A stretch of 64,000 nucleotides of DNA from an uncultured Caryophanales bacterium (GTDB lineage: Bacteria > Bacillota_I > Bacilli_A > RFN20 > CAG-826), in assembly GCA_902464635.1 (NCBI GenBank), contig CABQKC010000001.1, positions 44,023 to 108,022 of the forward strand, written 5' to 3'. Under the pieces are notes generated by a model that was not told where the DNA came from, did not search any database, and was given only the letters and a program-made list of their open reading frames with translations. A program made the translations under genes and the position numbers. How positions within the stretch are numbered: the stretch's first letter is position 1; the number at the start of each line of letters is the position of its first letter. Shown here piece by piece: positions 9,130-18,181 of the stretch.

Positions 9130-10932
9130 ATGAATTCATCCAAAGATATGAAATTGACATTAGGTGGATATGCAGGTTCTTTAATTCGCTTCATTGTCGA
9201 TAAAGAATACTTAGACAAAGATAAATATCATCTCTTTGCTAGCCAATTCCAACTTCATTCCGATATAAATGGATCATGGAAAGGGGAATACTGGGGGAAA
9301 TTTCTCCGTGGAGCCTGCGAATGTTATAAAGCCACTTTAAATCCAAATGTTTATAAAAACATCGAAGAATCTGTCTTTGAAATGATTTCCTATATGGAAA
9401 ATGATGGAACTCTTTCTTCTTGTCCTGATACTTCTCGTCTAACCGGATGGGATATGTGGTCAAGAAAATATGCGATGGTTGGCATGGTTGCCTATGTTTC
9501 TATTTGCAAATACAAAAGCAAAAAGAAAAAAGTAATCGCTGCCTTAAAAAAGCAAGCCAATTCCATCATGGCTTATATTGGAAGGAACAAAAAAGGAATA
9601 TTAGAGACTTCTAATATTTATGGTTCCTTAAATAGTGCTTCTATCCTTGGGGTTTTCGTTGATTTGTATTCTTTGACTAATATCAAAAAATACCTTTCCT
9701 TTGCAAAATATATTATTTTTACTGGTTTATGCGAAGGTGAGAATATCATCAAAAGCGCATTGAAAAACAATACCTATCCATATCAATGGACATCTCCAAA
9801 AGCTTATGAAATGACCGCCTGTTTCCAAGGACTACTTCATTATGCTTTGGTAACTAATGATAAAAAATACTTATCTGCAGTTATTTCTTATGTTAACAAA
9901 GTAAAAGAATCTGATTTTACAATAATCGGGGGTTTAGGGACCGAATCCGAATTCTTTAACCATTCTTCTTTAACCCAAACCGAAGTCCCGGAAAAAATAG
10001 GATTAGAAACATGCGTTACGGTTTCTTTTATGGGATTATGTAACGATTTATATAATGCGACTAAAGATCCACTCTACATCTCTTTATTAGAGACCATGTC
10101 TTTCAATTGCTTATTCGGTGCGGTTAATGACCAAGGCCAAAGTATGAAATTAGCAGAAGGCAGAGTCTGGCATGAAGATGGATATGATACTCCTCCACAT
10201 GAAGTATTCTATTTTGATTCCTATACTCCTTTAGTAAGTGATAGAAGGGCTAAAGTCATAGGTGGCTTCCAGCTTTTGCAAGGGGATAGGAGCTATGGTT
10301 GCTGCTTGGCTAATGGGGGATATGGATTAGGATTAGTCCATGAATTTGCCGTTAGTAAAGATAATGATGGCTACCTAATTAATTTATATAATGATTTTCA
10401 TCTTAATGATGTAATTGATAACAAAAATGTCCGTCTTTGCTTTAAAGGAAGTGTCTACGGGAATGGGAAAATGAGTTTAAAAGTTAAGGCCAATGGACAA
10501 AGCTTTGCAATTAAATTCCGTATCCCAGATTATGGGACTCCTTCTATTTACCTAAATGGAAATAAAACCCAAATTGAAATTGAAAATGGTTATTTTTCCA
10601 TAACAAAAAAATGGGAGAGCGATATTATTAAAATAGAATTTGATTTCCCAATCGTATCTCATCATCTAAATGGGAAAATCGCTTTTACTAGGGGACCTAT
10701 TGTTCTAGCTAGAGATTCTAGGTTAGGGGAAGTAGATAAACCTCTAGAAACATCTAATAAAGGTAAACTTATTAAAAATGATATTTTCAAGTCGAATGAA
10801 ACCATTCTTCTTGATAACGGGGATGAAGTAGTTGATTTCTCTTCGGCAGGGAAAAATATGGATGACCCAAATTCTAGAATATCCGTCTGGATGAATGAAA
10901 ACAAAGGAGGCTTAGAGACATCTAAGAAATAA
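9130..10932 (+). CDS. GH127-like (DUF1680) beta-L-arabinofuranosidase
   Basis: A 600-aa protein without signal peptide, so probably cytoplasmic. It has the DUF1680/GH127 layout: an alpha/alpha barrel, the motif ETCVTVSFMG (C295) and a Cys pair in YGCCLANGGYG (C391, C392), followed by a beta-sandwich C-terminus with FTRGPIVLARDSR. In characterised GH127 enzymes three such Cys and a Glu bind zinc and act in retaining hydrolysis of beta-L-arabinofuranosides; here that is inferred. Related families (GH137, GH142, GH146) share the fold, so substrate is uncertain. There is no good ribosome site before the ATG; translation is probably coupled to the previous gene. Confidence 0.8.
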   Translation: MNSSKDMKLTLGGYAGSLIRFIVDKEYLDKDKYHLFASQFQLHSDINGSWKGEYWGKFLRGACECYKATLNPNVYKNIEESVFEMISYMENDGTLSSCPDTSRLTGWDMWSRKYAMVGMVAYVSICKYKSKKKKVIAALKKQANSIMAYIGRNKKGILETSNIYGSLNSASILGVFVDLYSLTNIKKYLSFAKYIIFTGLCEGENIIKSALKNNTYPYQWTSPKAYEMTACFQGLLHYALVTNDKKYLSAVISYVNKVKESDFTIIGGLGTESEFFNHSSLTQTEVPEKIGLETCVTVSFMGLCNDLYNATKDPLYISLLETMSFNCLFGAVNDQGQSMKLAEGRVWHEDGYDTPPHEVFYFDSYTPLVSDRRAKVIGGFQLLQGDRSYGCCLANGGYGLGLVHEFAVSKDNDGYLINLYNDFHLNDVIDNKNVRLCFKGSVYGNGKMSLKVKANGQSFAIKFRIPDYGTPSIYLNGNKTQIEIENGYFSITKKWESDIIKIEFDFPIVSHHLNGKIAFTRGPIVLARDSRLGEVDKPLETSNKGKLIKNDIFKSNETILLDNGDEVVDFSSAGKNMDDPNSRISVWMNENKGGLETSKK

Positions 10933-10934
10933 TT

Positions 10935-13136
10935 ATGAAAAACAATAAAAAACCATTGCTTTTTGCCCTTACCGCCATTAGCTTATTATCTTTTTCTTGT
11001 TCGACTAATCCTAGTAGCACTCCTAATAGTGATAATCCTATTACTAGTGAAGCAAAGAAGACCTATTTCAAGATTGATTTAGAGTCAGGGGAAGGTTATA
11101 CCGTCTCCGCTTATGAAGGATATGATAAAGATAAAGCCGAGCAAGGTAAGGATTTCAAATTTGTTGTCTTGCCAAAAGAAGGATATGTCATCCGTGCCGT
11201 CAAGATTTTAGGAAATGATGATATCCTCTTGCCAGATGATAATAACGTCTATACTCTTCCTAATGTTAATGAGAATATTTCTATTAAGATATTAGCCAAA
11301 CTAAAAGGACTTTCGGTTGTATTCTCTGGGGAACATTTCTCTATCAAAGTATTAGACGGGGTCGATAAAAATGATATTCAATATGGTTCTTCGCTTAAAT
11401 TCCAATTAACTGCCAATGACCATTATTCACTTGTTTCTATTAAATTAGACGGGACTGATTTAGCTAAAGATGGAGAAGGGGTATATACAATCTCTGAAAT
11501 CAAATCTAATAAGGTAGTCGAAGTAGTTACAAAGGAAGATACATATAAATTAACTGTATTGCCCAATGAATATGCAAGAGTAGAATTCGAGAAATCTGAT
11601 TTGAATTTTGATGCGATTGGGTATTTTAGCGATGTCAAATTCAAGGTAACTCCAGTTAAATATTATAACGTCACCTCCGTTAAAGTCGGCGGCAAGGAAT
11701 TAAGTATCGATGTAGATGGTTATTACCATATCAGAAACCAAGTAGGGGAAGTCACTCTTTCTTTGACTACTGAACTTATCCGTTGCCAAGTCCAATTTGT
11801 AACTGGATGCTCGTTGTCTTATGATCCAGTTGTAGTTAATGCAGGGACTACCTTAACTAGCCTACCAACTCCAACTAGAAGTGAAGATGAATATTATGAG
11901 TCCTATACTTTTGAAGGATGGTATACCTCCGAAGGTAAATTTGATATTTCTAAACCAATTGAATCTAGCCTCGTTTTGCGTGCCAAATGGAAACAAAACG
12001 GTGCAAAAACCGTTGTTGTTAACGAATTTAAGAAAGAAGACTTTGTTACGGAGGACAAGGCTTTCGTTGAAACTCTTGACCAAGCTCTAGACTCTATGGC
12101 TTATGAAAACGGAGCAGTAAATTTAGAGAAAAGAGCCAAACTTGCTGTCGAATTTGCTTATGATGAAAACGAAGGCGTTCTTGTTAATACAATGACTAAA
12201 AAAGGAACTGTTACCTTACCAAAAATAAATTTCTCTTCGTTACTAAATGATGGAAATGAAATTCAAATGATTATTGGGGGATATAATCGTAGCAATGCTT
12301 TAGTCCTTAATGGAAAGAAAGTTACTTACAATAATTATGATGCGGCCGGAACTGATGAAGGTGTCTCTAGATTTAGGAGAACTTTACTTACCTTCTTTAA
12401 AGGGAATGATTCTAAAATCCATGTTACTTATGAAGATAGGCTGATAGAAAAAGTAACTACCGAAGCTTCTAGATATGGTGAACTTACTCTTACTGATGCT
12501 CAATCTTCTGGAACTGAAGGATTAAAATTCTCAACGGTTCAAGATGGCTATAGACATTACCTCATTGGTAAGCCAACCATGGTTAAATCCGAAAGAAAAT
12601 ATATGGATTTATCCAAAAAAACCGGATTAAGTGTTTCTAATGCATCCTTAAAATATCAAACTGAGAATAATGCTTGGGCAATTCCAGTCATGGCTGCTAG
12701 CAAAGGTATTGGAATAGTTTGCTCTAGTTTAGATGCATCTAATCCTAGTGTTATCTCTTTCGATAATATCGATTTTGCGTCCTTATTTGCTAAAAATGAA
12801 GGAATCCGCTTTACTATTGGAACGCTTGATAGCGAGAAAGAAATTGCTTGGAAAACAGCTGATTCTTCAATTTCGGTTGGAAAGAATGCAATTGCCCCAG
12901 CTTCTACTAGCGATCAAACTAAAGCAACCATATTAAAGACTTGGAAGAACTGGACTTTCTCTATCAGTTCTTCTGGAGCCTATGCTTATAACGAAAACGA
13001 AGGAAAAGAATATGTCCTTCCATTGACTAGCAAACAAATATCAGGTGAAGAAAAGATCGAGCTTGATCTTACTTTCAAGAAAGCAAGTCCAAACGCTTTC
13101 TTCTTACTCACCAATTTAAAATCATATAAAGCCTAA
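10935..13136 (+). CDS. repeat lipoprotein with InlB-type B repeat
   Basis: A 733-aa lipoprotein (SLLSFSCST lipobox) starting 2 bases after the hydrolase. From about residue 36 it has three tandem units of about 75-80 aa, each ending in a pattern like GVYTISEIKSNKVVEV, then a Listeria-Bacteroides (Flg_new/InlB B) repeat containing YTFEGWYTSEGKF. The C-terminal 350 aa match the C-terminus of the next gene (for example RRTLLTFF versus RTTITIYE, then the YMDLSKKTG and YKDFSTKTG turns), and may form a concanavalin-like binding domain. It is an older or shorter paralogue of the next gene. Probable role: surface glycan binding. Confidence 0.75.
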   Translation: MKNNKKPLLFALTAISLLSFSCSTNPSSTPNSDNPITSEAKKTYFKIDLESGEGYTVSAYEGYDKDKAEQGKDFKFVVLPKEGYVIRAVKILGNDDILLPDDNNVYTLPNVNENISIKILAKLKGLSVVFSGEHFSIKVLDGVDKNDIQYGSSLKFQLTANDHYSLVSIKLDGTDLAKDGEGVYTISEIKSNKVVEVVTKEDTYKLTVLPNEYARVEFEKSDLNFDAIGYFSDVKFKVTPVKYYNVTSVKVGGKELSIDVDGYYHIRNQVGEVTLSLTTELIRCQVQFVTGCSLSYDPVVVNAGTTLTSLPTPTRSEDEYYESYTFEGWYTSEGKFDISKPIESSLVLRAKWKQNGAKTVVVNEFKKEDFVTEDKAFVETLDQALDSMAYENGAVNLEKRAKLAVEFAYDENEGVLVNTMTKKGTVTLPKINFSSLLNDGNEIQMIIGGYNRSNALVLNGKKVTYNNYDAAGTDEGVSRFRRTLLTFFKGNDSKIHVTYEDRLIEKVTTEASRYGELTLTDAQSSGTEGLKFSTVQDGYRHYLIGKPTMVKSERKYMDLSKKTGLSVSNASLKYQTENNAWAIPVMAASKGIGIVCSSLDASNPSVISFDNIDFASLFAKNEGIRFTIGTLDSEKEIAWKTADSSISVGKNAIAPASTSDQTKATILKTWKNWTFSISSSGAYAYNENEGKEYVLPLTSKQISGEEKIELDLTFKKASPNAFFLLTNLKSYKA

Positions 13137-13204
13137 AAGGAGGGGAAACAAAAAGGATTTAGATTTCGATTCGATAAAAATTACATTTTAAGAAAGGAAA
13201 ACAA

Positions 13205-15955
13205 ATGAAAAACAAGAAATGTAAATTTTTACTTGTATTAGCTGCTAGTTCTCTTTTCGCGTTGACTTCTTGTGGCGAAAAGCCTCAAGACACAACTACT
13301 AGCGATGATACAACTCCTTCATCTGAAGTCGTTAAGACTTATTATTCCATCACCTTAACTGCTGGAGAGAATTACAAAATCGAAGCCGATTTTGGCTATG
13401 ATGCTAGCAAAGTTGAAGAAGGAAAGAACTTCAAATTCAAAGTAACCCCAAACGAAGGCTACGATGTCATTAGTGTTAAGGCTGGTAGCGCTACATTAAC
13501 TCCCAAAAATGGCGTTTATACAATCGAAAATGTAAAAGCCAATGTAACTGTAACAGTAGAAGTTGCTATCCAAACTCTAAAAGTTACTTTCGAAGGCGAA
13601 CATTTTACTGCTACCCCAAAAGAAGGATTTACTCCAGATAATGTTAATTTTGGCGGTAGTTATGAATTTACTCTCACCATAGATGAACATTATCATCTAG
13701 TTGCCGTTAAGGTTGGAGAAAAAGTATTAACTCCTACTGAAGGTGTTTATAAAATAACCGAAATCAAGGCCAATACGGTTGTTAAAGTCGAAACCGAAAT
13801 CGATAGCTTTGCCGTTACTTTCGAAGGCGAACATGCAACAGCAACTGTCCTTGAAGGATATGATGCAACTAAAGTTAATTATGGGGCAGAACTCAAATTC
13901 AAAGTCGAAGCTGATGCCCATTATAATGTTGCTTCTGTTAAAGATGGCGAAACCGTATTAACTCCTACTGAAGGTGTCTATACTCTTACTAACGTTACTA
14001 AGGCAACAACTATTAAGATAGAAGTTGAATTAGATTCTCATAAAGTGACTTTTGTTGGAGAAGGATTCACTGTTACTGATGTTGAAGGATTCAATAAGGA
14101 AAGCATTACTCACGGTAATGATTATAAATTCAAATTAGCCGCTAAGGAACATTTCCACGTTACTTCAGTTAAAGTAGGGGAAGTTGCTCTTACTGCTGAT
14201 GCTAGTGGCATCTATACCATTAACAATGTTGCTGAAGATAAGACTGTTACTGTTGCTACTGAAGAAGATACTTATAAATTAACCATAGCTACTGGCGAAA
14301 ACTATACAGTTGAATTAGAAAAAGCTGGACTTGATTTAAATACTGTTACTTATAGCAAAGAAGTCAAATTCAAGGTAAGCGCTGCTAAATACTATAGCAT
14401 TACTGCTGTTAAGCTTAATGGGGAAGCTCTTACCGCAGGCGAAGATGGCTATTATCTAGTCAAGAACCAAGTAAGTGACTCTGCTGTTACTATCGAAGCA
14501 ACTAGGAATAAGGCTACCGTTACATTTAATACCACTGGTGGAACTGCAATCGCAACCAAAACCATTGATCAAGGTACAAAGGTTGAAGAAGTTATCCCAA
14601 CCCGTGCTGCCGATGAATATTATGATGCCTATACCTTTAATGGATGGTATCTAAACGGAGAAAAATTCAATTTCGAAACGATCATCGAAAGTGACATCAC
14701 TCTTGTTGCCAAATGGAAATATGGCAATAGCAAGACTACATATTTAAATAATTGGGCAGCAGGAGACTTTGGAGTAGAAAATGGTGCATCTATAGTAACC
14801 ATCGATTCAGCCTTCAGCAATATCTGTTGGGGTTTGAATGGGGCTAGTGGTGTAAACCAAGAACTCAAAACCCAATACATGGCTGAGTTTGGCAAGACGG
14901 ATAACGATGGCTGGATGCTGAATTTCAACAATTTCGAAACCACGGATAAGACTACAGGCGTAAAAACTGTCAATAGAGGTGTCATATCTCTTCCAAAAAC
15001 TAATTTCCATGAGCTTTTGGCCGGCGGCAAGATTGCCACCATGGAAGTTGGCGGTGCTGGCACTTGGAACAATATATGGCTTAATGCCGGTGGAGCAGAT
15101 ACAAGGATTAGCGACAATAGGGGAAACCCCGAAGTTGTTGAATCCCTCACAAGGACTACCATTACCATCTATGAGGATTCCGAAGGCAAGGTACGCCTTA
15201 ATTACTTCGATAGACTAATTGCAGAACCACGTTCGGATGTTGCTTCATATCCTTATGGCGAAATTGTCTTGACTGATGAAGAAGCAAATGGAACTGCTTC
15301 ATTGAAATTACATTCATCCCAAAATGGTGCAGGCCGTCGTTATTGGCTTAGCAAACTTACTGTCACTAATGGCGAAAGAGTCTATAAAGATTTCTCGACA
15401 AAGACTGGATTCACAGTTGATGGTGGGACAGCTTATAACCAAGCAGAATCAGCTTCAACAGGTGGCGCTCCTCACGGACAATGGGTTTCCATCATGTCAC
15501 CATATAATCTAGCTGTTGGTGTATATGGAACAAACGAGAGTGGTCCAACAACATTAAACTTGGATCCAATTAACTTCAATGAACTCTTTGAGAACGGTGA
15601 AGGTGTCCGCTTCGCACTTGGAACCTGGAACGGAACTGATAAGATTTCATTCATGAAGGGCGAAGAAACTGCTGAACTTGGCACTGCCGAAGTTAAACCA
15701 AATAACCATGCAAGTGGCCAATATCACGATCCGGTAAAATATACATGGCCATTAATTGAAAACACCTGGCGTAACTGGAAGGTTAGCATCGATAGGTTTG
15801 GAATGAATGTCCATAACTCCTATACAAATGAAGATTATCACTTTGCTTTAACCGAAGGACAACTCAATGGAACTGAATCCCTTACATTCAAATTAGGTAC
15901 ATATTCTAACGACCATTTCTTCGTGTTAACAAACATGATGACTTACCACATCTAA
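13205..15955 (+). CDS. repeat lipoprotein, longer paralogue
   Basis: A 916-aa lipoprotein (LFALTSCGE lipobox) with AAAGGA 7 bases before the ATG. Residues about 40-430 are five tandem units of about 77 aa; each has a G-E-x-(F/Y) opening, a central KFKV-type strand, an SVK turn and LTPTEGVY near the end. An InlB B-type unit with YTFNGWYLNGEKF follows (about 475-510), then a 400-aa C-terminal domain shared with the previous gene. Two extra repeats explain most of the length difference from its paralogue. Last gene of the operon, followed by a terminator at 15973. No enzymatic motif seen. Confidence 0.78.
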   Translation: MKNKKCKFLLVLAASSLFALTSCGEKPQDTTTSDDTTPSSEVVKTYYSITLTAGENYKIEADFGYDASKVEEGKNFKFKVTPNEGYDVISVKAGSATLTPKNGVYTIENVKANVTVTVEVAIQTLKVTFEGEHFTATPKEGFTPDNVNFGGSYEFTLTIDEHYHLVAVKVGEKVLTPTEGVYKITEIKANTVVKVETEIDSFAVTFEGEHATATVLEGYDATKVNYGAELKFKVEADAHYNVASVKDGETVLTPTEGVYTLTNVTKATTIKIEVELDSHKVTFVGEGFTVTDVEGFNKESITHGNDYKFKLAAKEHFHVTSVKVGEVALTADASGIYTINNVAEDKTVTVATEEDTYKLTIATGENYTVELEKAGLDLNTVTYSKEVKFKVSAAKYYSITAVKLNGEALTAGEDGYYLVKNQVSDSAVTIEATRNKATVTFNTTGGTAIATKTIDQGTKVEEVIPTRAADEYYDAYTFNGWYLNGEKFNFETIIESDITLVAKWKYGNSKTTYLNNWAAGDFGVENGASIVTIDSAFSNICWGLNGASGVNQELKTQYMAEFGKTDNDGWMLNFNNFETTDKTTGVKTVNRGVISLPKTNFHELLAGGKIATMEVGGAGTWNNIWLNAGGADTRISDNRGNPEVVESLTRTTITIYEDSEGKVRLNYFDRLIAEPRSDVASYPYGEIVLTDEEANGTASLKLHSSQNGAGRRYWLSKLTVTNGERVYKDFSTKTGFTVDGGTAYNQAESASTGGAPHGQWVSIMSPYNLAVGVYGTNESGPTTLNLDPINFNELFENGEGVRFALGTWNGTDKISFMKGEETAELGTAEVKPNNHASGQYHDPVKYTWPLIENTWRNWKVSIDRFGMNVHNSYTNEDYHFALTEGQLNGTESLTFKLGTYSNDHFFVLTNMMTYHI
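13442..14515 (+). repeat. tandem coding repeats of about 231 bp
   Basis: Successive units in the lipoprotein gene keep the phrase encoding VLTPTEGVY (near 13730 and 13960, about 231 bp apart), with diverged flanking units encoding LTPKNGVY and LTADASGIY. The two central units are most alike, which suggests a recent duplication. Confidence 0.7.
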
Positions 15956-15972
15956 TTTATAAATTAAACATT

Positions 15973-16009
15973 AAGGCTGCTAGGCAATAAACCTAACGGC
16001 TTTTTTCTT
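15973..16009 (+). terminator. intrinsic terminator of the carbohydrate operon
   Basis: A hairpin pairing GGCTGCTAGG with CCTAACGGC (one wobble, one mismatch) is followed by TTTTTTCTTTT, 17 bases after the stop of the last operon gene. Confidence 0.8.
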
Positions 16010-16021
16010 TTACTCCAACAA

Positions 16022-16052
16022 AGAAAAAATGAGCACTCTTTCGAATGCCCAT
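16022..16052 (-). terminator. intrinsic terminator of fucI
   Basis: On the minus strand ATGGGCATTC-GAAA-GAGTGCTCAT forms a 10-bp stem (with G-U pairs) and a GAAA tetraloop, followed by TTTTTCTT, just after the fucI stop. Confidence 0.85.
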
Positions 16053-16073
16053 TAATTCATTTTGATGTCAATC

Positions 16074-17867
16074 TTATTTATATAATTGCTTATAAAGCAT
16101 ACATGCACGGTAATCAGCTGATTCAAGGTCTTTCGTACCGAATGCACTCCAAGCATGTGGACGGAATATATCCGCGTCAGGGATATTATGCATTGAAACA
16201 GGGATACGTAACATTGATGCTAAGGTAATTAAGTCTTTTCCCACATGGCCATATACAAACGCGCAGTGGTTGGCTCCCCAATGGGCCATGACATCATAAG
16301 TTGAATCGAATGCATGTCCATAATTATGTTTCTCATCATTTAGACGTGGAACAAAATAAGTGGATGGCCAGCTACGATCGGTGATATCTAATATCTTCTG
16401 ATTGGCTTCTTCTGGAAGAACGATTGTAGTGCCTTCTGCAATCTGCATGTCATAACCTAATCCATCGATTAAATTGATGCGTACAAGAGTTACAGGCATT
16501 TCAGCACATGTATCCCAACGTGCAGAGAATCCACCTCCACGGAAGGAACCACGATTAGCAGCTTCCCATTTGGTGGCCTTTAACATGGCATCGATGTCTT
16601 TGTCTGTTACATTCATCCAAGGCTTCCAGCAATGTTCGCCATTTTCATTAACGGAGGCTCCATTTCCATCTAAAGCAGCCGCACCAGAATTTAATAGATG
16701 CATAAATCCAAGTTTAGCAAGTCCAGTTGCTTCTAATCCTGTACGTTCTTTGTAGGCTTTTGGAGACCAATAGGTACGAACGTCTGCAAATATAGGGGCT
16801 TCATGTGTCAATAAGTTTTCCATGACCATCCCTAAACCGTTACAGTTATCACCTTCAGTTGCAAGAATTGTAGGATTTTTCTTGCCGTTCCAGTCAAAAC
16901 TACCAGTCAAAATTGATTCTGGGAAGTCGGCATTTGGCTTCCAGTCAGTCCATTGTCTTTGGCCTTGAAATCCACCGAATAAAGCATTATGCCCCAAGGC
17001 TTCTTCTTTAAATCCTAGTTCTGCTAATTTTGGATTACCAATCATTAAGTCGCGGATGATTAAAGTCATCTTGACTGTAAATTCCCATTGCTTTTCTTTT
17101 TCTTCTTTAGAGAAAGCAGGGGCAAATGGCCAAACATCATCACGGTTAAAATCTTCGCCTTCTGGGCATTTTTCTTCTACCCATTGTAGGGCTTTTTCAT
17201 ATTCTTCGTGATCAAATATTCCTAAATCCATGCGACGTAATATTTCTACTTCATCTACCCATTCGGCACGTAATCCAAATGTCTTTTGCATGTAATTGGC
17301 GTCGATATAGCTTCCCCCAATTCCCATGGAGACTGTCCCAATACCTAAATAGGAACTATCTTTGAATTGCCCAACAACTAAGGCGGCACGGGCAAAACGT
17401 AATATCTTTTCTTCTACATCAGGAGTGATGCCATCTTTATCTGCAGTTTGGACATCATGTCCATAAATAGCAAATGCTGGTAATCCTCTTTGGACATGGG
17501 CAGCCATAGCTGCTGCTAGATAAACAGCACCTGGGCGTTCGGTTCCATTAAATCCCCAAATGGCTTTGGTTGTTAATGGATCTAGATCCATAGTTTCAGT
17601 TCCATAGCACCAGCAAGGGGTTACTGTTAAAGTAGCGGTGACATTTTGGGTATGGAAGTAATCTGTGCAGATTGAGCTTTCTTTGGCTCCTCCAATCGTA
17701 GTAGGTGAGATGACTACTTCAGCAGGTGTTCCATCTCCATAGAATACATTAGTTTCAATTAGTTTTTTGGCGGCTTTAGCCATAGCCATGGTCTGGTCTT
17801 CTAGTGATTCACGGACCCCATAGCAACGGCCATCGATAACTGGTCGAATTCCAATACGTGGTTTCAT
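16074..17867 (-). CDS. fucI: L-fucose isomerase
   Basis: Converts L-fucose to L-fuculose (also D-arabinose to D-ribulose) in the cytoplasm. The 597-aa length and conserved segments are those of the FucI family: IGIRPVIDGRCYGVRESLE at the N-terminus, WGFNGTERPGAVYLAA, the metal-site region ATEGDNCNGLGMVMEN, and the C-terminal HWGANHCAFVYGHVG. FucI needs Mn2+. The start has AAGGAGA 7 bases upstream on the minus strand. The gene stands alone between its own promoter and terminator; fucK and fucA are not in the window. It is convergent to the carbohydrate operon, so fucose may be one product of that system. Confidence 0.95.
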   Translation of the reverse strand: MKPRIGIRPVIDGRCYGVRESLEDQTMAMAKAAKKLIETNVFYGDGTPAEVVISPTTIGGAKESSICTDYFHTQNVTATLTVTPCWCYGTETMDLDPLTTKAIWGFNGTERPGAVYLAAAMAAHVQRGLPAFAIYGHDVQTADKDGITPDVEEKILRFARAALVVGQFKDSSYLGIGTVSMGIGGSYIDANYMQKTFGLRAEWVDEVEILRRMDLGIFDHEEYEKALQWVEEKCPEGEDFNRDDVWPFAPAFSKEEKEKQWEFTVKMTLIIRDLMIGNPKLAELGFKEEALGHNALFGGFQGQRQWTDWKPNADFPESILTGSFDWNGKKNPTILATEGDNCNGLGMVMENLLTHEAPIFADVRTYWSPKAYKERTGLEATGLAKLGFMHLLNSGAAALDGNGASVNENGEHCWKPWMNVTDKDIDAMLKATKWEAANRGSFRGGGFSARWDTCAEMPVTLVRINLIDGLGYDMQIAEGTTIVLPEEANQKILDITDRSWPSTYFVPRLNDEKHNYGHAFDSTYDVMAHWGANHCAFVYGHVGKDLITLASMLRIPVSMHNIPDADIFRPHAWSAFGTKDLESADYRACMLYKQLYK

Positions 17868-17898
17868 GGTTTCTCCTTATTTTTACTATCTTAAGAAA

Positions 17899-17933
17899 AT
17901 TATACATTTCTTTTCTTTCTCTATATAGAGAAA
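17899..17933 (-). promoter_or_regulatory. fucI promoter -10 and palindromic operator
   Basis: On the minus strand a TATAAT box at 17904-17899 lies 32 bases before the fucI ATG. Eleven bases upstream of it is TTTCTCTATATAGAGAAA (17916-17933), a perfect 18-bp palindrome over the -35 zone. A repressor or activator site is inferred; no regulator gene is adjacent. Confidence 0.65.
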
Positions 17934-18166
17934 CACTTTTTACTAAAAGATGGATTAATAAATAAGAATAAAGGCTATTTATAATAAAAACATTCGATAA
18001 AATCGACATTTTATTAATTCTTAGATAAACCATTTTTATAGTGAATAGGGACTTTTAATGCTAAAAAAGGTAAAAAAATGCAAGCAAGTGATGAATTTTA
18101 AAATGCTTATTTTATTAATAAGAAACTAAAAGAAAAGGCATATTTCTTTTTATGGAATTCTAGTTT

Positions 18167-18175
18167 TGATATTCT
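18167..18175 (+). promoter_or_regulatory. extended -10 box of a leaderless gene
   Basis: TGATATTCT (TGN plus TATTCT) ends 6 bases before the ATG at 18182, and there is no ribosome site between them. Transcription would begin at or next to the ATG. Confidence 0.5.
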
Positions 18176-18181
18176 TTCTTC

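Noticed and set aside
13137..13160. second ribosome site AAAAGGAGGGG after the 10935 gene
   Set aside because: No start codon or frame follows; the next gene uses its own AAAGGA at 13194-13199.
14629..15168. minus-strand frame of 179 codons in the repeat lipoprotein gene
   Set aside because: Low-complexity mirror of a real coding region without start signals.
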